Counted from the first letter of the stretch, positions 32,518 through 41,625 are shown. The stretch: DNA of 43,253 nucleotides from Bacteroidales bacterium (GCA_004557315.1 SFEH01000023.1:1-43253); one strand, 5' to 3'. The notes: a model not told the origin generated them from the sequence alone. Made by a program: numbers and translations.

Positions 32518-33960
32518 ATGAAAATACATTATATCATATTAGCGGCATTGGTTGCCCTTTCTTCTTGTTCACGCGAAGTGACCATCGACCGACATATCGA
32601 CAAGACAGCCGACATCTTCCCCGATTATGTCGATGTCACCATTCCTTGCAACATCGCCCCTATGAACTTCCAGCTCAACGGTGCTGAGAACATTGAGACA
32701 CAGCTCATCATCAAGGGCGAGAACATGTCGTTTCAGGTAGAAGGCGAAGATGGTGACTTCGAGATTCCGGAAAAGAAATGGCGCACGTTGCTCGAAGCGA
32801 ACAAAGACAAGGACATCGAATTTACAGTGTGCCGACAGGAATTCAACGGCGAGTGGGTGGCTCTCACGCCTTTTGTCATGCACATCAAGAGCGACAAGAT
32901 CGACCCTTGGCTCGCCTATCGCCTCATCCCACCTGGATACGGCATCTGGAATGCCATGGGCATTTATCAGCGTTGCCTTGAGAACTTCACCGAAAAGGAG
33001 ATTCTCACCAACCGTGAGACTCAATACAACTGCATGAACTGTCATGCTTTCCAGAATGGCAATCCCAACAAGATGGTGCTCCACCTGCGTGGTCGTCATG
33101 GTGCATCAATACAAGTCGAAGGAAAGAGTGCAAAGAAGATTGAGCCAAAGATGCCCGATGGTCTGAAGGGTGTGGGCTACAATCAGTGGCATCCTACTCA
33201 CAATCTAGTGGCTATGGCTTCTTACAAGACAGCACAGTCGTTCTACGCCAACCACCGCAACCGCATTGAGGTCTATGACACACGCACCGATGTCGTAGTA
33301 TATAACTCTGACAAGGAGGAGGCTTACACAGCTCCTTACCTTGCCGACCCTGCCAAGTTCCAGACCATGCCTTCGTTCTCGGCCGATGGCAAGACCATAT
33401 ACTGGAGCGTGGCCGACACCGTGCCCAATCCGATAGCCGTCAATTACGACAAGGCTTTCTTCTCACTGCTCAAGGCCGATTTCGACCCAGAAACCTGCAC
33501 TTTTGCCCAGAAGCCCGACACAGTGCTCAATGCCGAGACCGACTCCTGCAGCTATATGTATGCACGTGAGTCGCCCGATGGCCGCTGGCTTGTCTATAAC
33601 AAATACGACTATGGCTATTTCCCTATCAACCACAAGGAAGGCGATCTGTGGATCCGCAACAACGCGACAGGCGAAGTGCGATGCATGGATGCTGCATGTA
33701 GCGACGATGCCGAGAGCTATCATACATGGAGCCGCAACAGCCACTGGCTCGTCTTCTCAAGCCGCCGTCTCGATGGTCTTTTCATCGGTGCCTTCTTCAC
33801 TTATATCGACGACAACGGCAAGGACCACAAAGCATTCCTCATGCCTCAGAAGCATCCAAGAAAATTCTACGACAATCAGTTCAACTCATACAACATCCCC
33901 GAGTTCATAACTGGCGAAGTCAAGACCGATCAGCACATGATTCAGGAACTGGTTTGGTAA
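32518..33960 (+). CDS. PD40/TolB-like propeller lipoprotein with one CxxCH motif
   Basis: This 480-residue protein has a lipoprotein signal (lipobox LSSC, Cys17). Residues ~20-130 look like a beta-sandwich. The motif CMNCH (C172-H176) could bind haem c. Residues ~205-460 carry PD40/WD40-like propeller repeats (FSADGKTIYWS, ESPDGRWLVYN, WSRNSHWLVFSS). Relatives are sometimes annotated as cytochrome c biosynthesis or TolB-like proteins; I see no evidence for a role in cytochrome assembly. It could be a periplasmic or surface haem- or metal-binding sensor or receptor linked to the SusCD pair. A terminator follows. Confidence 0.82.
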   Translation: MKIHYIILAALVALSSCSREVTIDRHIDKTADIFPDYVDVTIPCNIAPMNFQLNGAENIETQLIIKGENMSFQVEGEDGDFEIPEKKWRTLLEANKDKDIEFTVCRQEFNGEWVALTPFVMHIKSDKIDPWLAYRLIPPGYGIWNAMGIYQRCLENFTEKEILTNRETQYNCMNCHAFQNGNPNKMVLHLRGRHGASIQVEGKSAKKIEPKMPDGLKGVGYNQWHPTHNLVAMASYKTAQSFYANHRNRIEVYDTRTDVVVYNSDKEEAYTAPYLADPAKFQTMPSFSADGKTIYWSVADTVPNPIAVNYDKAFFSLLKADFDPETCTFAQKPDTVLNAETDSCSYMYARESPDGRWLVYNKYDYGYFPINHKEGDLWIRNNATGEVRCMDAACSDDAESYHTWSRNSHWLVFSSRRLDGLFIGAFFTYIDDNGKDHKAFLMPQKHPRKFYDNQFNSYNIPEFITGEVKTDQHMIQELVW

Positions 33961-33974
33961 AGACGCAAAATAAC

Positions 33975-34006
33975 AAGCCCAGAGTAGAAGCTACTACCCT
34001 GGGCTT
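33975..34006. terminator. Terminator between the CxxCH lipoprotein gene and ackA
   Basis: AAGCCCAG (33975-33982) pairs with CTGGGCTT (33999-34006), extended by GTAG/CTAC after one mismatch, with a 6-base loop. ATATTATATATAT follows. It sits between convergent genes and probably serves both. Confidence 0.8.
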
Positions 34007-34029
34007 ATATTATATATATGTAAAAGAAT

Positions 34030-35226
34030 TTACAGTGCTGATACGATCTCCTCTGTATCGGTTGCAATCATAAGCTCCTCATCGGTTGGGATGACAGCAA
34101 CTGTAACCTTTGAGTCGGCAGCCGAGATGATTGCCTCATCGCCGTGGATCTGAACGTTCTTATCTGCATCGAGCTTTATGCCGAGGAACTCAAGGTCCTT
34201 GCACACCTGCTCACGCACATAGTTGTGGTTCTCGCCTACACCGCCAGTGAACGCGATGGCATCGACACCACCCATGGCAGCAGCATAAGCACCGATGTAC
34301 TTCTTAAGACGGTAGCAATAAACGTCGAGTGCCATCTTTGCCTTCTTGTCGCCATCGAGCTGCTTCTGATAGGCATCGCGCATGTCGCTGCAGCCACACA
34401 TACCGAGCATACCCGACTTCTTGTTGAGCATGGTATCCATCTGTGCAGGAGTCATGCCCTCCTTCTCCATCATGAAGGTAACGGCAGCAGCATCGATATC
34501 GCCCGAGCGAGTTCCCATCACAAGACCTTCGAGCGGAGTAAGACCCATAGTGGTATCAACGCACTTGCCATTGACTACAGCCGACATTGAAGCACCATTG
34601 CCAACATGAGCAACGATAAGCTTAGAGTTGTTAGGGTTGAGACCAAGATATTCGATGGCACGCTTAGAGACAAAGCGATGTGAAGTGCCGTGGAAACCGT
34701 AACGGCGCACGCCCCACTTCTCGAACATCTCGTAAGGGATGGCATACATATATGCCTTCTCAGGCATTGTCTGGTGGAAGGCAGTATCGAACACAGCTAC
34801 CTGTGGAACATTAGGCATGAGCTGCTTCACAGCCATGATACCCTTGAGGTTAGCTGGGTTGTGGAGAGGGCCGAGCACAGAGCACTCCTTGACAATGTCG
34901 ATGAGCTCGTCAGTCACAAGGCTCGACTTGGTAACCTTCATTGCGCCATGGAGCACGCGGTGACCCACAGCCTGAATCTCGTCGGCCGACTTCAGCACAC
35001 CATACTTTGGATTGAGGAGGTGTTCAGAGAACACGAACTCAACGGCAGCAGTATGCTCAAGCATGAAATGCTCGACAATGACCTTGTGACCCTCGTTGTC
35101 GGTGAGCTTGAGGAATGAGTCAGGCAGACCAATCTTCTCAACACCACCCTGTGCGATGACTTCCTTGCCATCAAACACCTTATACTTCAATGATGATGAA
35201 CCGCAGTTCAATACAAGAATCTTCAT
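34030..35226 (-). CDS. ackA: Acetate kinase
   Basis: This 398-residue cytoplasmic enzyme converts acetyl phosphate and ADP to acetate and ATP. It matches the family throughout: NCGSSSLKYKVF at the N-terminus, RRYGFHGTSHRFVSKRA, HVGNGASMSAV, TTMGLTPLEGLVMGTRSGD, and FTGGVGENHNYVRE near the C-terminus. It lies 37 bases after pta and is the second gene of the pta-ackA operon, the main fermentative ATP-yielding step in these anaerobes. Confidence 0.97.
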   Translation of the reverse strand: MKILVLNCGSSSLKYKVFDGKEVIAQGGVEKIGLPDSFLKLTDNEGHKVIVEHFMLEHTAAVEFVFSEHLLNPKYGVLKSADEIQAVGHRVLHGAMKVTKSSLVTDELIDIVKECSVLGPLHNPANLKGIMAVKQLMPNVPQVAVFDTAFHQTMPEKAYMYAIPYEMFEKWGVRRYGFHGTSHRFVSKRAIEYLGLNPNNSKLIVAHVGNGASMSAVVNGKCVDTTMGLTPLEGLVMGTRSGDIDAAAVTFMMEKEGMTPAQMDTMLNKKSGMLGMCGCSDMRDAYQKQLDGDKKAKMALDVYCYRLKKYIGAYAAAMGGVDAIAFTGGVGENHNYVREQVCKDLEFLGIKLDADKNVQIHGDEAIISAADSKVTVAVIPTDEELMIATDTEEIVSAL

Positions 35227-35263
35227 AATTAATGATTAGCAATTGATAATTAACAACGAACAA

Positions 35264-36298
35264 TTATTTTGCGGCTGCGCGTTCCTTGGCACCGATTGCC
35301 TGGTTGCAAGTCACAACGATAGTCTGATAAACCTCATCAATCGAACAGCCACGGCTGAGATCGTTGACTGGAGCAGCAATACCCTGAAGGATTGGACCTA
35401 CGGCAGTACCGCCAGTGAGACGCTGAACGAGCTTGTAGCAGATGTTGCCTACTTCGAGCGATGGGAACACGAGTGTGTTGCAGTGACCAGCCACAGTCGA
35501 ACCCTTTGCCTTGCTTGCACCTACTGCTGGAACGATGGCAGCATCAGCCTGAAGCTCACCGTCGATCTGAAGCTCTGGACGAAGTTCCTTGGCAATGGCA
35601 GTAGCCTCAACAACCTTATCGACCATCTCATGCTTTGCCGAACCCTTGGTTGAGAATGAGAGCATACCTACAACTGGAGTCTCGATGCCTGCGATGTCGT
35701 GAGCAGTGTCAGCCGAGCAAACGGCGATCTGACCGAGCTGCTTTGCATCAGGGTTAGGAGTAACCGCACAGTCGGCAAACACAAGGATACCCTCCTTGCC
35801 ATAAGCCTTTGCAGCCTCGTTTTCGAGAATCATGATGAATGCGCCAGAGACGCAAGAGATGCCAGGAGCAGTCTTGATGATCTGGAGTGCAGGACGAAGC
35901 ACGTCGCCTGTAGTGTTGCGAGCACCAGCCACCTGACCGTCAGCCTCACCGCTCTTGATGATGAGTGTGCCAAGGTAGAGAGGATCCTTGACGAGTTCTG
36001 CTGCCTTCTCTGGTGTCATGCCCTTCTTCTCGCGGAGCTTGAAGAGGAGGTCGGCATACTTCTGTGCGTTAGGGTTGTTTTCAGGCTCAACGATTGTAGC
36101 CTTGTCGATATTCTTAAGACCATATTCAGCAACAAGTGCGTCGATTTCAGACTTTGCGCCAATAAGCACGATATCTGCAACACCATCACCGAGGATGCGG
36201 TCTGCTGCCTGGATTGTACGAGGTTCTGTACCTTCTGCGAGGACAATGCGCTGCTTGTTGGCCTGAGCCTTCGCAACGAGCTGATCCATTAATGCCAT
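35264..36298 (-). CDS. pta: Phosphate acetyltransferase
   Basis: This 344-residue protein is the short, single-domain form that converts acetyl-CoA and phosphate to acetyl phosphate. Family features are RIVLAEGTEPRTIQAA near the N-terminus, the GEADGQVAGARNTTGDVLRPALQ stretch in the middle (not a single motif, about residues 117-140), MLSFSTKGSA, and VFPSLEVGNICYKL near the end. It heads the pta-ackA operon. Its promoter has a perfect -7 box, no TTTG box, and two palindromes in the -16 to -43 region. Confidence 0.97.
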   Translation of the reverse strand: MALMDQLVAKAQANKQRIVLAEGTEPRTIQAADRILGDGVADIVLIGAKSEIDALVAEYGLKNIDKATIVEPENNPNAQKYADLLFKLREKKGMTPEKAAELVKDPLYLGTLIIKSGEADGQVAGARNTTGDVLRPALQIIKTAPGISCVSGAFIMILENEAAKAYGKEGILVFADCAVTPNPDAKQLGQIAVCSADTAHDIAGIETPVVGMLSFSTKGSAKHEMVDKVVEATAIAKELRPELQIDGELQADAAIVPAVGASKAKGSTVAGHCNTLVFPSLEVGNICYKLVQRLTGGTAVGPILQGIAAPVNDLSRGCSIDEVYQTIVVTCNQAIGAKERAAAK

Positions 36299-36350
36299 AT
36301 TATATATTTTTTTATTAGTTAATAATTACTGTTAATCCGTATTTGTGGCG

Positions 36351-36394
36351 CAAAGATAATATTTTTTCGTTAACGAGGTCTATCTTTAGATAGA
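36351..36394 (-). promoter_or_regulatory. pta-ackA promoter with two upstream palindromes
   Basis: On the minus strand TATCTTTG (36358-36351) followed by CGCC is a -7 box, 53 bases before the pta start. Upstream are the perfect palindrome TCGTTAACGA (36367-36376) and the inverted repeat TCTATCT-TT-AGATAGA (36379-36394). The expected -33 position is occupied by the second repeat and has no TTTG, suggesting regulator-dependent expression. Confidence 0.65.
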
Positions 36395-36424
36395 AATTTT
36401 CAGAAATATGCACCAAAAACATTT

Positions 36425-37267
36425 TTATTCCTCCAATTCGCTACCACAGTATTTACAATGCGTGGCTTTTTCTTCATGACCCGACCTTCCGCAGTTAGGG
36501 CAGTTCTTCTTCTTTGAACCTCGTGAACTGCTCATCATCGAAGCCGAGACTATGCCTGTAGGCACGGCAATGATGGTGTAGCCAAGGAGCATTACCACCG
36601 AACTCAAGAATCGTCCCAATGGCGTGATAGGCGTGATGTCGCCATAGCCTACAGTGGTAAGGGTGACAATAGCCCAATATATGCTCGTAGGAATATCAGT
36701 GAACGGTGAATTAGGCTCTGTGCTCTCGACCATGAACATGATGGTGCCGATGCAGATCACCATGATCACGACAAAGAGGAAGAAGACGAGGATCTTCCTG
36801 AAACTTGCCATAATCGAGTCGATCAGCATATAGCCTTCCTCAAGGAAACTGAAAAGCTTGAAAATGCGGAAGATACGAATCAGTCGGATGCTTCGGATCA
36901 CGATCATGAAACGTGCACCATGCAGGAAGAAACCGAGATAGACAGGCAGGATCGACAGCAGATCCACAATGCCGAAGAAACTCAGAGCATAGGCTTTCGG
37001 ATTGGGCGAGCAGTACAGTCGTGCCACATATTCGGCAGTAAAAAAGACCGTAAGCACGTATTCGAGCACGACCATTATCGTCTGCCCAACATGATGACTG
37101 ATGAGACTGTCGAAGATGGTGAGCACGATGCTCACTACGATACACACCATCAGAGCCACGTCGAAGGTCTTGCCGGCAGGAGTGTCCGACTCGAAGATTA
37201 TGTCATAAAGCTTGCGTTTCAAAGCCACATTCGACATGAGTTTATTCCATCGTTCCTTAATTCCCAT
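36425..37267 (-). CDS. Voltage-gated-like K+ channel with C-terminal zinc ribbon
   Basis: With the ATG at 37267 the protein has 280 residues and six transmembrane helices. S4 carries spaced arginines R119, R125, R128, R131 and R134. The selectivity filter is TVGYGD (205-210), followed by the inner helix with AVPTGIVSASM. Residues 251-280 form a zinc ribbon with C256/C259 and C271/C274. It would be a tetrameric cation channel of the Kv/ion-transporter class in the inner membrane. The longer frame to 37333 is rejected because a TACCTTTG promoter box lies at 37338-37331. Confidence 0.92.
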   Translation of the reverse strand: MGIKERWNKLMSNVALKRKLYDIIFESDTPAGKTFDVALMVCIVVSIVLTIFDSLISHHVGQTIMVVLEYVLTVFFTAEYVARLYCSPNPKAYALSFFGIVDLLSILPVYLGFFLHGARFMIVIRSIRLIRIFRIFKLFSFLEEGYMLIDSIMASFRKILVFFLFVVIMVICIGTIMFMVESTEPNSPFTDIPTSIYWAIVTLTTVGYGDITPITPLGRFLSSVVMLLGYTIIAVPTGIVSASMMSSSRGSKKKNCPNCGRSGHEEKATHCKYCGSELEE

Positions 37268-37330
37268 ATTAGTTTTGTTATTGTAAAAAAAAATAGCTCT
37301 CTTTTGAGCCACTGACCATATTCTGGCGAG

Positions 37331-37338
37331 CAAAGGTA
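37331..37338 (-). promoter_or_regulatory. -7 box for the K+ channel gene
   Basis: On the minus strand TACCTTTG followed by CTCGCC fits the consensus and lies 64 bases before the chosen start at 37267. No TTTG at standard spacing was found. Confidence 0.65.
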
Positions 37339-37433
37339 GTGAATTTTGCGCTCAAAAAGTGCAATTTACGCATAATTATACACAAAAAACATTAATTTTG
37401 ACATTTAAATAACCTATGAGTCAAAAAACTCCA

Positions 37434-37441
37434 TATCTTTG
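37434..37441 (+). promoter_or_regulatory. -7 box for the SLC13/DASS transporter gene
   Basis: TATCTTTG followed by TGCGGC fits the consensus and is 53 bases ahead of the start codon. The two divergent promoters are about 100 bases apart. Confidence 0.7.
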
Positions 37442-37494
37442 TGCGGCTTTTTCATGAGCAATTCTGAAAATAAAGTTTCATTACTTATAAATTT

Positions 37495-39027
37495 ATGTCT
37501 TTTGATTTAGCGAATTCCGTTTTGGTTCGACGCTACAAAAACTTCCGCAACCCGTCGAACGTGAAGACCGTCATCGGCAGTCTTCTTTCCCTCTTTCTGT
37601 ATTTCGGCATCATTGCGATGCCATCGTCATGGTATGGTTTGCCTGGCCTCACACTGGTCGAGCAGCGCATGGTAGCCATCTTCGTCACCGCAGCCATACT
37701 CTGGATTTCCGAAGCCATCCCGACATGGTGTACTTCGGTGCTCATCATCGTGGTCATGCTCCTCACGGTTTCCGACTCCTCGCTATGGTTCTTTGCCAAC
37801 GATCCTTCGCTTACCGACCCTAACGCCACGCCATTGGGCAAGCTCATCGACTACAAGGCCATCATGGCATGTTTCGCCGACCCTGTCGTCATGCTCTTCA
37901 TGGGCGGCTTCGTGCTTGCCATCGGCGTTGAGAAGGTAGGACTTGATGTGGCAATGGCCAAGGTTCTGCTCTATCCGTTCGGCACACGCCCAGGCATGGT
38001 GCTCGCAGGCTTCATCCTTGTCACAGCACTCTTCTCGGCATTCATCTCCAACACTGCCACAGCAGCCATGATGCTTGCCTTCCTTGCTCCAGTGCTCCGT
38101 TCAATGCCTTCGGGCAATGGCTCAAAGGGTAAGATTGCACTTGCAATGGCCATTCCTCTCGGTGCCAACATCGGCGGTATCGCCACTCCTATCGGCACAC
38201 CTCCTAACGGTGTGGCTATGAAGTACCTCAACGACCCCGACACTATCAATAACCTCACAGCCCAGGGACTCCCTTCAAGCCAAGTCTCGTTCCTCGAGTG
38301 GTGTTCGGCAATGACTCCTATCACCCTCATTATCCTTGCCATCGGCTGGGCAGTGCTCATGTGGATGTTCCCATTCAAGAAAGGCGAACGCATTGAGCTC
38401 ACCATCGAAGGCGGACTACGCAAGGGCTACAAGACATGGGTCGTAGCTATCACCTTCGCCCTCACCATCATTCTTTGGTTTACAGGCGAATGGAACGGAC
38501 TGAATGCCAATGTCGTGGCTCTTGTGCCAATCTGCTGTCTCTGTCTCACTGGACTCCTCTCAAAGAAAGACCTTGAACGAATCAACTGGTCGGTGCTCTG
38601 GATGGTTGCCGGAGGTTTCGCCCTCGGTCTTGGCTTCAACAAGTCGGGGCTCGCTACTGACCTCGTCCATTCCATCCCTTTCGGCTCATGGTCGCCTCTC
38701 GTGGTGCTCATCTCTGCAGGTGCCATCTGCTGGCTGCTCTCCAACTTCATCTCCAACTCTGCAACAGCAGCCCTGCTCATCCCTATCCTCTGTGCAGTCG
38801 GCTCTGGCATGGGTGAGACTCTCCTCGCCGTCGGCGGACTCAAGACCCTGCTCTTCGGTACAGCCATGGCAGCATCGCTTGCAATGACACTCCCTATCTC
38901 GACTCCTCCTAACGCCATCGCGTCTTCTACGGGCATCATCTCGCAGACCGATATGGCAAAGTCGGGTCTCACCATCGGTGTTATTGGTGCTATCGTCGGC
39001 TACCTCTTCCTCATTTTCGTATTCTAA
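37495..39027 (+). CDS. SLC13/DASS family anion:sodium symporter
   Basis: This 510-residue inner-membrane protein has 11-12 predicted helices. The two SNT-type motifs of the DASS family are present: SNTATAAMM (S185-T187) and SNSATAALL (from S420), each followed downstream by a TPPN motif (IGTPPNGVA and STPPNAIAS). The family takes up dicarboxylates such as succinate or malate, citrate, or sulfate with sodium. The substrate is not certain, although C4-dicarboxylates are plausible in a succinate-producing Bacteroidales. It has its own promoter and terminator, so it is a single-gene unit. Confidence 0.93.
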   Translation: MSFDLANSVLVRRYKNFRNPSNVKTVIGSLLSLFLYFGIIAMPSSWYGLPGLTLVEQRMVAIFVTAAILWISEAIPTWCTSVLIIVVMLLTVSDSSLWFFANDPSLTDPNATPLGKLIDYKAIMACFADPVVMLFMGGFVLAIGVEKVGLDVAMAKVLLYPFGTRPGMVLAGFILVTALFSAFISNTATAAMMLAFLAPVLRSMPSGNGSKGKIALAMAIPLGANIGGIATPIGTPPNGVAMKYLNDPDTINNLTAQGLPSSQVSFLEWCSAMTPITLIILAIGWAVLMWMFPFKKGERIELTIEGGLRKGYKTWVVAITFALTIILWFTGEWNGLNANVVALVPICCLCLTGLLSKKDLERINWSVLWMVAGGFALGLGFNKSGLATDLVHSIPFGSWSPLVVLISAGAICWLLSNFISNSATAALLIPILCAVGSGMGETLLAVGGLKTLLFGTAMAASLAMTLPISTPPNAIASSTGIISQTDMAKSGLTIGVIGAIVGYLFLIFVF

Positions 39028-39047
39028 AGCCCATATCTATATTTACG

Positions 39048-39094
39048 ACAATGGCTCGGAATGGTGTAATACCACTTCCAGCCATTGTTTTTTG
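39048..39094 (+). terminator. Terminator after the SLC13 gene
   Basis: ACAATGGCT (39048-39056) pairs with AGCCATTGT (39080-39088). GGAA/TTCC and TGGT/ACCA extend the stem inside, with a one-base bulge and a GTAAT loop. A T-run follows. Confidence 0.9.
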
Positions 39095-39126
39095 TGCCTA
39101 TTTCCTCGCTTTTTTCCTCATAAATT

Positions 39127-39156
39127 TTTGATTTCTCCATAATATCCTTATCTTTG
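39127..39156 (+). promoter_or_regulatory. Promoter of the GH95 gene
   Basis: TTTG (39127-39130), an 18-base spacer and TATCTTTG followed by CAC (39149-39159) fit the consensus. The ATG is 25 bases downstream. Confidence 0.75.
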
Positions 39157-39181
39157 CACATCTAATACAACTTATACGACT

Positions 39182-41566
39182 ATGAAAAAGCATCTTCTTC
39201 TGTCAATGGCAATAGCATCAGCATGCACATTGGCGACAGCCGACGACAACAACATTTCGGGCGTTGCGACCTTCGACAAGCCAAGTCATCACACTCTCTG
39301 GTACAACCAGCCAGCCGGCACGAGCTATGCCGACTGGGAGGAATATTCTCTGCCTATTGGCAATGGTGAACTGGGTGGCAGCATCTTCGGCAGCGTCACC
39401 ACCGATAAGATCACCTTCAACGAGAAGAGCCTATGGGCAGGCAATTCAGTGACCCGTCCTAATCCCAATCACGGCGATTACCTGAAGTTCGGCAGCATAT
39501 GGATCACCGACTTGAGCAATAACCTCAACGCTGGTGTGACCGACTACGTGCGCTATCTTGACATCGACAATGCCGTGGCTGGCGTTGCCTTTGCCGATGC
39601 TGATGGTACAGCCTATACACGCACCTACATTGCCTCACAGCCCGACCATGTCATGGCTGCACGCTATACTGCCACAGGCAGCAACACCATGTCAATGCGA
39701 TTCACCATCGTGCCTGGTGCTCCTCTCGTAGCGTTGAGCCAAGTCAAGCCCGAGGTAACATACTGCGATGGCAATGCAGCTTTCAGCGGCAAGCTCGAAC
39801 TCCTCTCCTACGCGAGTCAGATGAACGTGAGTGCCGATGCTGGTGCCACAGTGACCACAGGCAGCGATGGCATCACAGTGAGCAATGCGCGCGAAATAAT
39901 ATTATATGTAACAGGCGCGACCGACTACGATGGCTCCAATGCTTTCACATTCACCAATGGCAAGGCCATACATCTCGTCGGCGAACAGGACAGCCGCATC
40001 CAGCAGGCCAAGGCAAAGAGCTGGCAGCAGCTGCTCGATGCCCACACTGCCGATTTCCGCAGCTATATGGCTCGTGTCAACTTCGGTCTGACCGTAAAAG
40101 GCAAGGATGTAGATAGCAAGCGTACCACCAAGGACCTGATTGACTTCTACGGCGAGAACCAGAAGAACAAGGATTCGGCTGAAGGACTCTACCTCGAACA
40201 GCTCTACTACCACTACGGACGTTACCTGCTCATCAGCAGCAACCGCCATCAGGCTGTGCCTAACAACCTCCAGGGACTCTGGTGCGACACCGACAAGGGA
40301 CACGCGCCTTGGAACTCCGATATCCACACCAACATCAATATCCAGATGAACTACTGGCCTACCGAGGCAAATGCCCTTGGCGACCTTCATCTGCCTCTAC
40401 TCGACTACATTGTCAACATCTCCAACAGTCCTGGCTGTATCAATCAGGCCAAGGCTGCAGGTCAAAGTGTGGGCTGGGTGGTCAATACCGAGAGCAACCT
40501 CTTCGGAGGCATGTCTTCATGGTCCGACAATTACACCATTGCCAATGCCTGGTATGTGACTCACCTCTGGTGGCACTATCGCTATACCCTCGACCGCGAA
40601 TACCTCAAGCGCGTGTTCCCGACCATGTGGTCGGCTTCACAATATTGGGCCGAACGTCTAGTGCTCGCCGACGACGGCACTTATGAATGCCCGAAGGAAT
40701 TCTCGCCCGAACATGGTCCGCAGGTCGAGAATGCTACTGCCCACAGCCAGCAGCTCGTGCGTGAACTCTTCGACAACACGCTCGCTGCCATCGAGGTGCT
40801 CGGCAACCGCGATAAGCTTCCTGCCGAATGGCTCGAACGCATCATCGACCGCCGCTCGAAACTCGACCTTGGCTTGCACACCGAGACTTATCTCTCGGGC
40901 GAGAAGTGGAACAAGCTCATCAAGGACGGCTCTACCATTCTGCGCGAGTGGAAATACAGTCCATACACCGTGGGCGAGAATGCTCATCGCCATACCTCTC
41001 ACCTCATGGCTCTCTATCCGTTCACACAGATCAAGCCTGGCGACGACTACTTCGTTCCTGCCATCAACAGCCTCACACAGCGCACCGATGCTTCGACTGG
41101 CTGGGCAATGGGCTGGCGCGTCAACCTCTGGGCAAGAGCCCTTGACGGCAACCACGCTCGCCGCATGATCAACAACGCCCTGCTCCATGCCGGCTCTCAA
41201 TGGCGCGGTTCAGGCGGCTGCTACTACAACCTCTGGGATGCCCACACTCCTTTCCAGATCGATGGCAACTTCGGTGTCATGGCTGGCATCAGCGAGATGC
41301 TGCTCCAGAGCCTCGACGGCACAGTCTCTCTGCTCCCTGCACTTCCAAAAGCTTGGCGCGAAGGCAGCATCAAGGGGCTGAAGGCTGAAGGTGACTTCAC
41401 CGTGGACCAGGAGTGGCGCAATGGCCGACTTGCCAAGGCTGCCATCACCAGCAACAAGGGCGGCTCCCTTCACGTTGTCTATGGCTACAACCCAAAGACT
41501 CGCCGCTATGCCTTCGACAAGACCTACGAGACAACACCAGGACAAGTGATTGACATTGATTTTTGA
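39182..41566 (+). CDS. GH95 family alpha-L-fucosidase-type enzyme
   Basis: This 794-residue protein has a Sec signal peptide (1-20, ending ATA). An N-terminal beta domain (~35-270, LPIGNGELGGSIFG), a linker and an (alpha/alpha)6 barrel (~290-690) precede a beta tail. Residues matching the GH95 catalytic set are all there: N384 and N386 (TNINIQMNYWP), E510 (SPEHGP) and D694 (QIDGNFG). GH95 enzymes mostly remove alpha-1,2-fucose from mucin and plant glycans; some prefer L-galactose. It probably acts in the periplasm. It has its own promoter, and its stop overlaps a TTGACA-TT-TGTCAA palindrome (41563-41576). Confidence 0.93.
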   Translation: MKKHLLLSMAIASACTLATADDNNISGVATFDKPSHHTLWYNQPAGTSYADWEEYSLPIGNGELGGSIFGSVTTDKITFNEKSLWAGNSVTRPNPNHGDYLKFGSIWITDLSNNLNAGVTDYVRYLDIDNAVAGVAFADADGTAYTRTYIASQPDHVMAARYTATGSNTMSMRFTIVPGAPLVALSQVKPEVTYCDGNAAFSGKLELLSYASQMNVSADAGATVTTGSDGITVSNAREIILYVTGATDYDGSNAFTFTNGKAIHLVGEQDSRIQQAKAKSWQQLLDAHTADFRSYMARVNFGLTVKGKDVDSKRTTKDLIDFYGENQKNKDSAEGLYLEQLYYHYGRYLLISSNRHQAVPNNLQGLWCDTDKGHAPWNSDIHTNINIQMNYWPTEANALGDLHLPLLDYIVNISNSPGCINQAKAAGQSVGWVVNTESNLFGGMSSWSDNYTIANAWYVTHLWWHYRYTLDREYLKRVFPTMWSASQYWAERLVLADDGTYECPKEFSPEHGPQVENATAHSQQLVRELFDNTLAAIEVLGNRDKLPAEWLERIIDRRSKLDLGLHTETYLSGEKWNKLIKDGSTILREWKYSPYTVGENAHRHTSHLMALYPFTQIKPGDDYFVPAINSLTQRTDASTGWAMGWRVNLWARALDGNHARRMINNALLHAGSQWRGSGGCYYNLWDAHTPFQIDGNFGVMAGISEMLLQSLDGTVSLLPALPKAWREGSIKGLKAEGDFTVDQEWRNGRLAKAAITSNKGGSLHVVYGYNPKTRRYAFDKTYETTPGQVIDIDF

Positions 41567-41625
41567 CATTTGTCAAGGGAATTCGATCATATCATTAAGA
41601 CAACATAGCATTATAACCTCCTTTG

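Noticed and set aside
37268..37333. Longer K+ channel start at 37333
   Set aside because: The added residues overlap the predicted -7 box.
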